DNA of 64,000 bases from Lysobacter auxotrophicus (GCF_027924565.1 NZ_AP027041.1:4044748-4108747), one strand, 5' to 3'. Numbered from the stretch's first letter, positions 1 to 8,253 are shown. Notes: generated from the letters alone by a model not told the origin. A program made the numbers and translations.

Positions 1-1076
1 ACCTTCTCCGGGGCCACGCCCTGCTTTACGTCGGCGGTGATCACGAAGTTGGATCCGAGCTGCATCGAGTACGCCGCGGCGGAGACGTTGTCGACCAGCT
101 TCTCCTCGTGCAGCAGGCGCTTGTCCAGGCGCGAGGACTTGCTGCCGCCCAGCACCTGCGCGAACAGCTGCAGCTTGTCGAGGTCCGGCGTGCCGGCCTG
201 CGCGACGTTCCACACGCGGTGCACGCGCGCCTGCGGCACCTTGTCGGTCATGGTCGCGCGCGTGGACTGGGCGAGCGGCGCGACGTCGACCTTCGGCTGC
301 GCCATGGTCGGCGTGGCGGGAATGTCGCCGAAGTACTTCGTCACCTTCTCCTTCGCGGTGGCGAGGTCGATGTCGCCGGCGAGCACGAGCACGGCGTTGT
401 TCGGCCCGTACCACGTGCGGAACCAGCCCTTCACGTCCTCCAGCGAGGCCGCGTCGAGGTCGGCCATCGAGCCGATGGTGCTGTGGTGGTACGGGTGCGT
501 CTTCGGATACAGCGCCTTGCCCAGCGCATCCCACACCTGGCCGTAGGGCTGGTTCTCGCCCTCGCGCTTCTCGTTCTGGACGACGCCTCGCTGCTCGTCG
601 AGCGTCTTCTGGTCGATCGCGCCGAGCAGGTGGCCCATGCGGTCGGACTCCATCCACAGCGCCATGTCGAGCGCGGTGGTGGGCACGTTCTGGAAGTAGT
701 TGGTGCGGTCGGAGTTGGTCGTGCCGTTCATGTCGGTGGCGCCGACCAGTTCGAACGGTTCGAAGTACTCGCCGCGGTGGTTCTCCGACCCGTTGAACAT
801 CAGGTGTTCGAACAGGTGCGCGAAGCCGGTGCGACCCGCCGGTTCGTCCTTGCTGCCCACGTGGTACCACAGGTTCACCGCGACGATCGGCGCCTTGCGG
901 TCGGTATGCACCACCACGCGCAGGCCGTTGGGCAGGGTGAATTCCTCGAAGGGAATGTCGACCGAGGCCTTGGGCGCAGCCAGCGCGGCCACCGGCGTGA
1001 GCGCGGCGACGCCGCCGAACGCGGCGGCCAGGGCGAGGGCAAGCGCGGCGACGCGCGGTCGGGACGAAGCGGGCAT
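1..1076 (-). CDS. M16 family zinc metallopeptidase, C-terminal part beyond window
   Basis: The protein starts with a signal peptide (MPASSRPRVAALALALAAAF, then an Ala-rich cleavage region ending near residue 34), so it is exported. The inverted zinc motif HxxEH of the M16 (pitrilysin/insulinase) family is seen as HLFEH at about residues 87-91. The usual downstream acidic region follows (VVQNEKREGENQPYG), where the third zinc ligand lies in this family. M16 proteins of this type are periplasmic peptidases, often with two M16 domains of about 450 residues each; only about 358 residues are visible because the gene leaves the window at base 1. The ATG at 1076 is the first in frame before the signal peptide. 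Family is secure, substrate unknown. Confidence 0.9.
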   Translation of the reverse strand, partial: MPASSRPRVAALALALAAAFGGVAALTPVAALAAPKASVDIPFEEFTLPNGLRVVVHTDRKAPIVAVNLWYHVGSKDEPAGRTGFAHLFEHLMFNGSENHRGEYFEPFELVGATDMNGTTNSDRTNYFQNVPTTALDMALWMESDRMGHLLGAIDQKTLDEQRGVVQNEKREGENQPYGQVWDALGKALYPKTHPYHHSTIGSMADLDAASLEDVKGWFRTWYGPNNAVLVLAGDIDLATAKEKVTKYFGDIPATPTMAQPKVDVAPLAQSTRATMTDKVPQARVHRVWNVAQAGTPDLDKLQLFAQVLGGSKSSRLDKRLLHEEKLVDNVSAAAYSMQLGSNFVITADVKQGVAPEK

Positions 1077-1249
1077 GACGTACTCCTGTGATTCGAACAG
1101 GCATCCTAGCCGCCGCCCACGAAGGGGAGCACTAGGCCACAAGTCCCGTCGCATGTCGGAATTTGGCTCGTGTTGGGGTCGGGCGGCCGTCGTCGGACGC
1201 TCACATGAACGCCCCTACACTGCGGGCCCCGATCTGCGGAACCTTCGCG

Positions 1250-1960
1250 ATGACGCCCGCCCAGCCGCCACGTCGCACCCTGGTCACCGGCGCCAACCGC
1301 GGGCTGGGGCTGGAGTTCGTGCGGCAACTGCTCGCCCGCGGCGACCACGTGGTCGCCACCTGCCGCCAGCCCGGGCGCGCCAACGCGCTCAACCAGCTGG
1401 CCGGCGAGCACCCCGGACGCCTGCATGTGCTGCCGCTGGGAGTCGCCGAGCCCAAATCCCACGCCGAGCTCGCGCGCGAGTTGCCGCTGGTGATCGACGG
1501 CATCGACCTGCTGATCAACAACGCCGGCGTGCTGCATTCGGGCGAGCGCTTCGGCCACGTGCCGCCGGCCAATCTCGACGACAGCCTGCGCACCAACGCG
1601 AGCGGCCCGTTCCTGCTCACGCAGGCGCTGGCCGAACGTCTCGTCGAAGGCGCCAAGGTGGCAAACCTGTCGTCGGTGCTCGGTTCGGTCGCCTCCACCG
1701 ACGGCTTCCACACGCCGAGCTACGCGATGTCGAAGGCCGCCCAGAACATGGCGACCGCCCTGCTCGCCTCGGCGCTGCGCGAGCGCGGCATCGCGGTGGT
1801 CGCGCTGCATCCGGGCTGGGTGCAAACCGACATGGGCGGCAGCGGCGCGCAGATCACGCCCGACGAATCGGTGCGCGGCCTGCTGAAGGTGATCGACGGG
1901 CTCGGCCTCGACGACACCGGCAAGTTCTTCGATTACCGCGGAAAGCCCGTGCCGTGGTGA
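1250..1960 (+). CDS. SDR family NAD(P)-dependent oxidoreductase
   Basis: A short-chain dehydrogenase of 236 residues when started at the ATG at 1250, which places the Rossmann motif TGANRGLG near residue 15, as in most SDRs. Other family marks are NNAG in strand 4, the catalytic Ser in NLSSVLGS and the YxxxK pair in SYAMSKAAQN. The end of the fold (HPGWVQTDMGG) resembles the C-factor/CsgA-like branch. The frame stays open upstream to an ATG at 1205 and a TTG at 1163, but those add an unlikely N-terminal tail. It is divergent from the M16 peptidase. The substrate cannot be told from sequence. Confidence 0.85.
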   Translation: MTPAQPPRRTLVTGANRGLGLEFVRQLLARGDHVVATCRQPGRANALNQLAGEHPGRLHVLPLGVAEPKSHAELARELPLVIDGIDLLINNAGVLHSGERFGHVPPANLDDSLRTNASGPFLLTQALAERLVEGAKVANLSSVLGSVASTDGFHTPSYAMSKAAQNMATALLASALRERGIAVVALHPGWVQTDMGGSGAQITPDESVRGLLKVIDGLGLDDTGKFFDYRGKPVPW

Positions 1961-1992
1961 CGCGGCCGCGCGCGGCGGCGATCATGTAGCGC

Positions 1993-2472
1993 ATGTTCGA
2001 CGTCATCCTCTTCCAGCCGGAAATCCCGCCCAACACGGGCAACGTGATCCGCCTGTGCGCCAACACCGGTGCACGGCTGCACCTGATCGAACCGCTGGGA
2101 TTCACGCTCGAGGACAAGCAGCTCAAGCGCGCGGGGCTGGACTACCACGAGTACGCGACGCTGCAGGTGCATGCGGACCTGTCCGCCGCGCTTGCGTCGA
2201 TCACGGCCGCCAACCAGTCGCCGCCGCGCCTGTTCGCGCTGAGCACGCGCGGCACGGTGCGGTTCGATACGCCGCGCTACCAGGCCGGCGATGCGTTCCT
2301 GTTCGGTCCGGAAACGCGCGGGCTCCCGGCCGACGTGCTGGAAAGCGTCCCGGCCGCGCAGCGCCTGCGCCTGCCGATGCGACCGGACAACCGCAGCCTC
2401 AATCTTTCCAATGCGGTGGCGGTATGCGTGTTCGAGGCGTGGCGGCAGAGCGGATTCGCGGGAAGCGCCTGA
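1993..2472 (+). CDS. trmL: tRNA (cytidine(34)-2'-O)-methyltransferase TrmL
   Basis: A 159-residue SPOUT methyltransferase, the usual length of the TrmL (YibK) family. It 2'-O-methylates the wobble pyrimidine 34 of tRNA-Leu isoacceptors using S-adenosylmethionine. Seen: the N-terminal FQPEIPPNTGNVIRLCANTG motif (starting FQPEIPPN), the FGPETRGLP loop, and the C-terminal knot RLPMRPDNRSLNLSNAVAV (residues about 130-148), which binds AdoMet. It follows the SDR gene by 32 bp and may be co-transcribed. No truncation is seen. Confidence 0.95.
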   Translation: MFDVILFQPEIPPNTGNVIRLCANTGARLHLIEPLGFTLEDKQLKRAGLDYHEYATLQVHADLSAALASITAANQSPPRLFALSTRGTVRFDTPRYQAGDAFLFGPETRGLPADVLESVPAAQRLRLPMRPDNRSLNLSNAVAVCVFEAWRQSGFAGSA

Positions 2473-3099
2473 AGGCGCTTCGCTGCTGATTTCCCTTCCC
2501 GAACCGCCATCCGGGCGAGGCCGGGATCCAGGCACGCAGCGCTCATGAGAAGCGCGTACGCGTTACGCCACACCTGGACAGCCTGGGTCCCGGCCTTCGC
2601 CGGGTCGACGGGTTGTGGTGCCGCCGGGCCCGGCGCTTCAGCCGCCGGTGCTTGCCGAGGCGTTGGTTTGCGGCGAAAAGAAGAAAGAATCACAGCCAAG
2701 CTTCCGAGCGCGTGGCGGCGCCCGGGTCACTTTTATTTGCTTGCCCAAGTCCTACTGGATTCCCTTCGGTCAAAAAGTAACCAAAAGAAAGGGCAGCTCC
2801 CCGACAAATCAATCCCACGACCGGACGCGGAGTAGGGGCGTTCGCAAGCGCGCCTCGCCTCACTCCATGGCTCGGCGCTCACCCCCGCACGTCCTGTGCG
2901 GCGCCCGTTGGGGTTAGCAATGAATAGGCAGTTCGACCGTAACAGCAACAGCAAGCGTCTCGCTTTTGTAGCCCGGGTAAGCGAAGCGCACCCGGGGACG
3001 CGACCACCTTCCCACCCCGGGTGCGCTTCGCTTACCCGGGCTACAAGAGCGGTTGAATTCCGCTTTCGCTGGAATGGCGCCGGCAACGCGCGACGCGAC
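2473..3099. other. repeat-rich intergenic region between convergent genes
   Basis: No credible gene is seen in this 627-bp gap between trmL and the META lipoprotein. It begins with two degenerate copies of the CCGGGATCCAGG / GTCCCGGCCTTCGCCGGG palindrome (about 2510-2535 and 2580-2610). Next comes an A-rich stretch (about 2735-2800) containing TTTGCTTGCCCAAG and GTCAAAAAGTAACCAAAAG, an arrangement recalled as a dispersed element of xanthomonad genomes. It ends with a perfect 32-bp inverted repeat (2966-3046). Short open frames here are made of repeat sequence. Confidence 0.7.
2966..3046. repeat. perfect 32-bp inverted repeat, GTAGCCCGGG family
   Basis: Left arm 2966-2997 begins TTGTAGCCCGGGTAAGCGAA. 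Right arm 3015-3046 is its exact reverse complement, with 17 bp between. It sits between convergent genes and would fold into a very stable hairpin on either RNA strand. Related copies lie at 23941, 40972, 47717 and 51332. Confidence 0.9.
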
Positions 3100-3963
3100 T
3101 CAACGCTTCTGCGCGGCGCCCGGTGTCGTGTCGCTTTCGACCACCATGTCGAGCACGTACGCCACCTGCTCGCCGTCGGGCTTGTTGCCGGAGACGAAAC
3201 GCTTCACGCGCACGACGTTGCGCACGCCGTCCTCGTGCGTGAAGCCTTCGATGTCCTGGTACAGGGGCTGCCATTCCGCCGGCGCGCCGGTGCGGATGCC
3301 CTGGTCGTTGAAATGCACCTCGCGCACCTGCAGGCACTGCCGGTTGGGAACGTCCGGGTGCGTGCACGGTTTGGATTGCGGCGCGATTTCCAGGAACACC
3401 GTCTCGCCGGGGCCGCCGAAACGTTTCTCAGCCGTCGGCTGTCCTCTGAAGGTGAGCACGTCGCCGCCCGCGCCGGTAAGCGTGAGCACCGGCGTGTCGC
3501 CACTTTGCAATGACGCGGTCTGCGCGCCGCGCAGGCGTTCGCCCACGGCACGGTCCAGCGCCATCAGCTTCTGATCGGCGCACGCCATCATCGTCGAGGC
3601 CAGGTCGCCGATCGTGAGCGTCGCGCCGTCGAGCGTGTAGCTGCCCATCATGCGGTTGCAGGTGTTCGACACGGCGATGCGGCCGGCAGCGAAGTCCACC
3701 GTCACCGGCTTGTCGGTCCGCGCGAACAACGCGTCGACGCGCTGTCCCTTCGCATCCACGGCGTTGTCGAGCGCCCAGTGATGGCCGCCGAGGACGGCGT
3801 TGTCGATGGTCGCGGAGGCAGGCGCAGCGGGCGCCGGCGCGGCAGGGGCGGTCGCGGCCGGTGTCGCGCCGGGCGCCGCGGCTTCGGTCGAAGGCGCCTC
3901 CTGCGGCGAACGCGTGCAGGCGGCCAGGGCAACGGCGAGGGTGAGCAGGGCAAATCGCTTCAT
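3100..3963 (-). CDS. META and DUF4377 domain lipoprotein
   Basis: A 287-residue lipoprotein. The N-terminus MKRFALLTLAVALAACTRSP has a lipobox ending in Cys16, followed by an Ala/Pro-rich linker to about residue 52. A META domain (about 55-165) contains the typical NTCNRMMGSY and ACADQKLMALD segments. The C-terminal part (about 175-275, KPCTHPDVPNRQCLQVREV) matches the DUF4377 pattern. META proteins such as HslJ are linked to envelope stress or novobiocin tolerance in E. coli; the role here is unknown. The start at 3963 has a clear GGAGGAG ribosome site 7 nt upstream. Confidence 0.85.
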   Translation of the reverse strand: MKRFALLTLAVALAACTRSPQEAPSTEAAAPGATPAATAPAAPAPAAPASATIDNAVLGGHHWALDNAVDAKGQRVDALFARTDKPVTVDFAAGRIAVSNTCNRMMGSYTLDGATLTIGDLASTMMACADQKLMALDRAVGERLRGAQTASLQSGDTPVLTLTGAGGDVLTFRGQPTAEKRFGGPGETVFLEIAPQSKPCTHPDVPNRQCLQVREVHFNDQGIRTGAPAEWQPLYQDIEGFTHEDGVRNVVRVKRFVSGNKPDGEQVAYVLDMVVESDTTPGAAQKR

Positions 3964-4040
3964 GGACGTCTCCTCCAAGGTCCGGGCGTGTGAGCCCGGC
4001 ATAGGGAACGGGGGTGAAGCGCCCGACGTGGAACGCCGCG

Positions 4041-4895
4041 TCAGCTGCCGGCCGGCACCAGGAACAGCAGGGCCGCGCCGAGGATGAAACGGTAGATCGC
4101 GAAGGCCGTGAAACGGTGGCTCTGGATGTACCGCAACAGCCATTTCACCGAGATGAAGGCGGTGATCGCCGAGGCCACGAAGGCCACGCCCAGCGCCGCC
4201 CAGTCCTCGTTGGCCGCCTCGCCGCTGTGCACCACGTCGATCAGCTCCCAGCCGGTGGCGGCGAACATCGTCGGAATGCCCACCAGGAAGGCGAACTCCG
4301 TCGCCGCCGCGCGCGAGGTCGTGCCGGCCAGCAGTGCGACGAAGATCGTCGCGGCCGAACGCGAGGTACCCGGGAACACGCCCGCGACCACCTGCGCGAT
4401 GCCGACCAGGATCGCCACCGTCCAGGTGATCGTCGCCCGCTCGCCCAGCACGGCGGCGCGCTTGGCCGCGAAATGTTCGGCCGCGATCATCCACACGCCG
4501 CCGATGACCAGCGCCCACGCGATCGGCGTCACTTCGTCAGGCAATTCAAAGCCGAGCTTCTTCACGATCACGCCGAGCACCGCCGTCATGCCGAAGGCGA
4601 CCGCGAGCTTGAACGCGTAATCGCGCGCTTCGGCCGCGTCCATCGGCATGCCCGCCGGGCTGTGTTCGGCCATCGCCCGCCTACCGAGGAAGCCCATTGC
4701 CAGGTCCCACAGGCGCTGCCGGTAGATCAGCACCACCGCGAGGATCGCGCCGGCCTGGATGGAGATGTTGAACAGATCGCTGCGGTGCCCGAGCCAGCGT
4801 TCGGCGATGAGCAGGTGGCCGGTGCTGGAGATCGGCAGGAATTCGGTGATGCCTTCGATGATGCCGAGGAGCAGGGCGGCGAGCAGATCGGTCAT
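4041..4895 (-). CDS. uppP: undecaprenyl-diphosphate phosphatase UppP (BacA)
   Basis: A 284-residue polytopic inner membrane protein that dephosphorylates undecaprenyl diphosphate so the carrier can be recycled for peptidoglycan and O-antigen synthesis. It confers bacitracin tolerance in many species. Both family signatures are present: GIIEGITEFLPISSTGHL (about residues 9-26) with the catalytic Glu pair, and the second motif PGTSRSAATI (about 175). Length is close to the E. coli protein (273). The ATG at 4895 fits the conserved N-terminus MTDLLAALLLG; the open frame extends upstream through repeat-like sequence that is not family-conserved. It is divergent from glnA and shares its upstream region. 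Confidence 0.95.
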   Translation of the reverse strand: MTDLLAALLLGIIEGITEFLPISSTGHLLIAERWLGHRSDLFNISIQAGAILAVVLIYRQRLWDLAMGFLGRRAMAEHSPAGMPMDAAEARDYAFKLAVAFGMTAVLGVIVKKLGFELPDEVTPIAWALVIGGVWMIAAEHFAAKRAAVLGERATITWTVAILVGIAQVVAGVFPGTSRSAATIFVALLAGTTSRAAATEFAFLVGIPTMFAATGWELIDVVHSGEAANEDWAALGVAFVASAITAFISVKWLLRYIQSHRFTAFAIYRFILGAALLFLVPAGS

Positions 4896-4904
4896 GTGGG
4901 AGCG

Positions 4905-4946
4905 GCCGTGATTCGCGATTCGGGATACGTGATTCGAAAAACGCGG
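4905..4946. repeat. degenerate GATTCG-type repeat cluster
   Basis: The motif GATTCG(C/G)GATT recurs here (ATTCGCGATTCGGGATACG, then TGATTCGAAAA). A related stretch, read on the other strand, lies at about 5168-5192 just before glnA (AATCTCCAATCCCGAATCC). These short degenerate arrays look like a dispersed xanthomonad repeat; no function is inferred. Confidence 0.45.
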
Positions 4947-5000
4947 ACCGGTTCGTGGCACCGCCGCGCGAAACGCCGCAGCATACCGGACGGGCCTGCG

Positions 5001-5017
5001 TGCACCATGTCGACGCA
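5001..5017. promoter_or_regulatory. NtrC-type binding site 1 upstream of glnA
   Basis: TGCACCATGTCGACGCA compares with the consensus TGCACY(A)-N3-TGGTGCA: the left half matches 7/7 and the right half 4/7. Its centre is 31 bp (about three helical turns) from site 2 and about 125 bp upstream of the predicted sigma-54 start, a usual enhancer distance. Confidence 0.55.
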
Positions 5018-5031
5018 ATCGCATTGCTTCA

Positions 5032-5048
5032 CGCACTGTTCTGGTGCA
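5032..5048. promoter_or_regulatory. NtrC-type binding site 2 upstream of glnA
   Basis: CGCACTGTTCTGGTGCA matches the NtrC consensus 5/7 in the left half and 7/7 in the right half. Its centre is near position -96 relative to the start predicted from the -24/-12 element at 5110. Confidence 0.65.
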
Positions 5049-5109
5049 AGGCTATCACGGCGTCGACGGCCGGCTCTTTGGAATCAACGCGTTAGCGCGG
5101 CGTGAATGT

Positions 5110-5124
5110 TGGCACGACCCATGC
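5110..5124 (+). promoter_or_regulatory. sigma-54 (-24/-12) promoter of glnA
   Basis: TGGCACGACCCATGC compared with TGGCACG-N4-TTGC: all of the -24 block matches, and the -12 block has the essential GC at the right spacing (ATGC for TTGC). It lies 75 bp upstream of the glnA ATG, with two NtrC-like boxes further upstream, the arrangement of E. coli glnAp2. Confidence 0.8.
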
Positions 5125-5198
5125 GTAATGCATGGGGTCACCGCGAATGCGGCCGGCTTTCCCCCATCCCAATCTCCAATCCCGAATCCGGAGTTCCC

Positions 5199-6608
5199 AT
5201 GTCGATCGAACACGTAGAGAAGCTCATCAAGGATCACAAGGTCGAATTCGTCGACCTGCGTTTCGTCGACATGCGCGGCGTGCAGCACCACGTGACCTTC
5301 CCCAAGTCGATCGTCGAGCCGAGCCTGTTCGAGGACGGCAAGATGTTCGACGGCTCGTCGATCTCGGGCTGGAAGGGCATCAACGAGTCCGACATGGTGC
5401 TGCTGCCCGACGCGAGCACGGCGTTCCTGGACCCGTTCACCGCCGATCCGACGCTGGTGCTGACCTGCGACATCCTGGATCCGGCCACCATGCAGGCCTA
5501 CACGCGCGACCCGCGCGGCGTCGCCAAGCGCGCCGAAGCCTTCCTCAAGGCCAGCGGCATCGCCGACCAGGCGTTCTTCGGTCCGGAGCCGGAATTCTTC
5601 ATCTTCGACTCGGTCCGCTTCGCCAACGACATGGGCCACACCTTCTTCCACGTCGATTCGGAAGAAGCGCACTGGAACTCCGGCCGTGAGTACGACGGCG
5701 GCAACACCGGCTACCGTCCGATGGTGAAGGGCGGCTACTTCCCGGTCGCCCCGCTGGATTCGCTGCACGACCTGCGCGCCGAGATGTGCAAGACGCTGGA
5801 ACTGGTCGGCCAGGAAGTGGAAGTGCACCACCACGAAGTCGCCAACGCCGGCCAGTGCGAGATCGGCACCAAGTTCAACTCGCTGGTGAAGAAGGCCGAC
5901 GAGCTGATGACGATGAAGTACGTCATCAAGAACGTCGCGCACCGCAACGGCAAGACGGTCACCTTCATGCCCAAGCCGATCGTCGGCGACAACGGCAGCG
6001 GCATGCACGTGCACCAGAGCCTGGCCAAGGGCGGCGTGAACCTGTTCTCCGGCGACGGCTACGGCGGCCTGTCGCAGACGGCGCTGTGGTACATCGGCGG
6101 CATCTTCAAGCACGCGCGCGCGATCAACGCGTTCGCCAACTCGACGACCAACTCGTACAAGCGCCTGGTGCCGGGCTTCGAAGCGCCGGTGATGCTGGCG
6201 TACTCGGCGCGCAACCGTTCGGCGTCGTGCCGCATTCCGTACGTCGCCAACCCGAAGGCGCGCCGCATCGAGATCCGCTTCCCGGATCCGATGAACTCCG
6301 GCTACCTGATCTTCGCCGCGCTGATGATGGCCGGCCTGGACGGCATCAAGAACCAGATCGATCCGGGCGCGCCGTCCGACAAGGACCTGTACGACCTGCC
6401 GCCGGAAGAAGAGAAGAACATCCCGACCGTCTGCCACAGCCTGGACCAGGCGCTGGAAGCGCTCGACAAGGATCGCGACTTCCTCAAGGCCGGCGGCGTG
6501 TTCACCGACGACTTCATCGACAGCTACATCGCGCTGAAGATGCAGGAAGTCACGCGCTTCCGCGCGGCGACGCACCCGCTCGAGTACCAGATGTACTACA
6601 CGCTGTAA
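5199..6608 (+). CDS. glnA: type I glutamine synthetase
   Basis: A 469-residue glutamine synthetase, the length of the dodecameric GSI-beta enzyme, which condenses ammonium and glutamate at the cost of ATP. Seen: the N-terminal [16 protein letters not shown] segment, [11 protein letters not shown], the metal/glutamate site [10 protein letters not shown], the ATP-binding region [16 protein letters not shown], and the adenylylation site LYDLPPEE with Tyr398. The Tyr implies control by GlnE. The ATG at 5199 gives the conserved start [10 protein letters not shown]; the frame extends upstream through promoter DNA. A sigma-54 promoter and two NtrC-like boxes precede it, so it should be induced under nitrogen limitation. 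Confidence 0.98.
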   Translation: MSIEHVEKLIKDHKVEFVDLRFVDMRGVQHHVTFPKSIVEPSLFEDGKMFDGSSISGWKGINESDMVLLPDASTAFLDPFTADPTLVLTCDILDPATMQAYTRDPRGVAKRAEAFLKASGIADQAFFGPEPEFFIFDSVRFANDMGHTFFHVDSEEAHWNSGREYDGGNTGYRPMVKGGYFPVAPLDSLHDLRAEMCKTLELVGQEVEVHHHEVANAGQCEIGTKFNSLVKKADELMTMKYVIKNVAHRNGKTVTFMPKPIVGDNGSGMHVHQSLAKGGVNLFSGDGYGGLSQTALWYIGGIFKHARAINAFANSTTNSYKRLVPGFEAPVMLAYSARNRSASCRIPYVANPKARRIEIRFPDPMNSGYLIFAALMMAGLDGIKNQIDPGAPSDKDLYDLPPEEEKNIPTVCHSLDQALEALDKDRDFLKAGGVFTDDFIDSYIALKMQEVTRFRAATHPLEYQMYYTL

Positions 6609-6625
6609 CAGCACCACCTCCTGCT

Positions 6626-6649
6626 CCTCCCCCTGCTCGCAGGGGGAGG
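6626..6649 (+). terminator. hairpin after glnA
   Basis: CCTCCCCCTGC (6626-6636) and GCAGGGGGAGG (6639-6649) form a perfect 11-bp stem with a two-base loop 18 bp after the glnA stop. There is no T-run, so it may instead be a copy of the CCTCCCC repeat family that stabilises the glnA transcript. Confidence 0.5.
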
Positions 6650-6702
6650 TTGGGAGGGGGTCGTGAGGCGCGCAGCGCCGGACTTTCCCGCGACGGACTT
6701 CA

Positions 6703-6748
6703 CCCCTCCCCAACCCTCCCCTGCATTCGCAGGGGAGGGAGCTGAAAG
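6703..6748. repeat. CCCTCCCCTGC palindromic repeat, copy 1
   Basis: Contains an 11-bp stem CCCTCCCCTGC / GCAGGGGAGGG (6714-6724, 6729-6739) with loop ATTC, preceded by CACCCCTCCCCAA. An essentially identical copy lies at 37972-38008. It belongs to a dispersed intergenic palindrome family. Confidence 0.75.
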
Positions 6749-6904
6749 TCAAAACCATCAACCAACGAGGTAACCGAATCGACGGGGTCCGCCCGCCGCA
6801 AGGCGACTGCGTCCCGAAGAACGCGTGGGCAGGAGAAACGCCCGCGTGGCAAGAGCACGAAGCAATGACCGGGGAGGGGCCACCGCTTATGAGGAGCCTG
6901 CGTC

Positions 6905-7672
6905 ATGTCGTCTCGCATCCATGCAAGCCACAACGCTGCATCGTTCACCGTCGTCGCCCTGGCGGGCGCGCTTTGCCTCGCCCTTCCCGCTGACGCGATC
7001 GCCGGCGTGTCCGGTTCGGTCGCGCTGACCAGCGACTACATCTTCCGCGGCATCTCGCAGAACAACCAGGAACCCGCATTGCAGGCCGGCGTCGAGTACG
7101 CCGACGACAGTGGCTTCTACCTGGGCACATGGGGCAGCAACGTCAGCTGGCTCTCCGACACGCCCGTCGTCGACGACGACATTTCCAACAGCGTCGAACT
7201 GGACTTCTACGGCGGCTATCGCGGGAAGTGGGGCGACACCGTCGGCTTCGACGTCGGCGCGCTGTACTACTGGTATCCGGGCGATTACCCCGCCGGCTTC
7301 AACAGCCCCGACACGGCCGAACTCTATTTCGGCATCAGCGCCGGCGTGTTCGCCGCCAAGTATTCCTACGCACTCACCGACCTGTTCGGCTACGCCGATT
7401 CGGATGGATCGGGCTATCTCGATGCCGCGGTGAACTGGGAATTCGTGCCGACCTGGACGCTCAACGCGCACGCCGGCAAGCAGTGGATCGAAAGCAACGG
7501 GGACTTCGAATACGTCGACTGGAAGCTCGGCGTCACCAAGTCCTTCGACGGTGGTTTCGCCGTCGCGCTCGCCTACACCGACACCGACGCGGAAGAGGCG
7601 CTCTACACCAACGTCCACGGCAACTTCCTGGGTGAGGACACGGTTGTTCTCACGCTCACGAAAACGTTCTGA
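6905..7672 (+). CDS. TorF family putative porin
   Basis: A 255-residue secreted beta-barrel-type protein. A signal peptide runs to about residue 34 (AGALCLALPADAIAG), followed by the hallmark GSVALTSDYIFRGISQNNQEPALQ start of the TorF/Gcw_chp family (conserved part VALTSDYIFRGISQ). Alternating hydrophobic strands continue to a C-terminal aromatic residue (TKTF), as in outer membrane barrels. It lies 26 bp upstream of the P-II gene and probably shares its transcript, suggesting an outer membrane channel linked to nitrogen supply; that link is inferred. The substrate is unknown. A ribosome site (GAGGAG) precedes the ATG at 6905. Confidence 0.85.
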   Translation: MSSRIHASHNAASFTVVALAGALCLALPADAIAGVSGSVALTSDYIFRGISQNNQEPALQAGVEYADDSGFYLGTWGSNVSWLSDTPVVDDDISNSVELDFYGGYRGKWGDTVGFDVGALYYWYPGDYPAGFNSPDTAELYFGISAGVFAAKYSYALTDLFGYADSDGSGYLDAAVNWEFVPTWTLNAHAGKQWIESNGDFEYVDWKLGVTKSFDGGFAVALAYTDTDAEEALYTNVHGNFLGEDTVVLTLTKTF

Positions 7673-7698
7673 CTTCCCATCCACCACGGAGCTGCGAG

Positions 7699-8037
7699 AT
7701 GAAACTGATCACCGCGATCATCCGGCCGTTCAAGCTCGACGAGGTGCGCGAAGCGCTCACCGAAGTCGGCGTGTCCGGCATCACCGTTACCGAAGTGAAA
7801 GGGTTCGGCCGGCAGAAAGGCCACACCGAGCTGTATCGCGGCGCCGAATACGTCGTCGATTTCCTGCCGAAGCTGAAGGTGGAATGCGCCGTCGCGGAAA
7901 GCACGCTGGAAGCCGCGCTGGAGGCGTTCGCCAACGCCGCGCGCACCGGCAAGGTCGGCGACGGAAAGATCTTCGTCCAATCGCTCGAGCGCACGGTGCG
8001 GATCCGCACCGGCGAACTCGACGACGATGCGTTGTGA
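7699..8037 (+). CDS. glnK: P-II family nitrogen regulatory protein
   Basis: A 112-residue P-II signal protein of standard length. The N-terminus MKLITAIIRPFKLDEVREAL and the T-loop GRQKGHTELYRGAEY with the uridylylation Tyr51 are intact. So is the ATP-binding region TGKVGDGKIFV. P-II trimers sense 2-oxoglutarate, ATP/ADP and glutamine status and control NtrB, GlnE and the AmtB channel. Immediate linkage to amtB favours the name glnK over glnB. A ribosome site (GGAGCTGCGAG) precedes the ATG. Confidence 0.95.
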   Translation: MKLITAIIRPFKLDEVREALTEVGVSGITVTEVKGFGRQKGHTELYRGAEYVVDFLPKLKVECAVAESTLEAALEAFANAARTGKVGDGKIFVQSLERTVRIRTGELDDDAL

Positions 8038-8096
8038 GGTAACGCCATGACGACCGCCCTCGATCTCTCCACGCGAACCGCATCCGCTTCGCAGCC

Positions 8097-8210
8097 GTCA
8101 TTCCCGCGAAGGCGGGAATCCATCGACCCGATCGCCGCAACCTCGACGAAAGAAGGAAACCCGACCGTGATGTATTCACAGATGGATCCCCGCCTTCGCG
8201 GGGATGACGG
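8097..8210. repeat. inverted pair of GTCATTCCCGCGAAGGCGGG-type palindromes between glnK and amtB
   Basis: The left unit (8097-8123) has an ATTCCCGC/GCGGGAAT stem with loop GAAG. The right unit (8182-8210) has ATCCCCGC/GCGGGGAT with loop CTTC. They lie in opposite orientation about 60 bp apart. Read in the amtB frame they encode SFPRRRESI and MDPRLRGDDG, a common translated form of this dispersed repeat. Confidence 0.85.
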
Positions 8211-8253
8211 CATGAACGCATTCGGCGATGCCGAACGCGAACGCGCTGTCACG

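Noticed and set aside
2545-2917. Short plus-strand frames (about 95-100 codons) in the gap after trmL
   Set aside because: They translate dispersed repeats and change frame across them; no ribosome site and no protein-like composition.
4896-5036. N-terminal extension of UppP to an upstream start
   Set aside because: The extra 47 residues are Arg-rich, come from GATTCG-type repeats and NtrC box DNA, and precede the conserved family N-terminus.
5055-6761. A 568-codon open frame antisense to glnA
   Set aside because: Shadow of a highly biased codon pattern; no domain, and glnA is certain.
6828-6865. Possible sigma-54 promoter upstream of the TorF-type porin
   Set aside because: TGGCAAGAGCACGAAGC has the GG and GC two bases too far apart, and GGGCAGGAGAAACGC matches only in the invariant positions. 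Neither is convincing, and no NtrC box is present.
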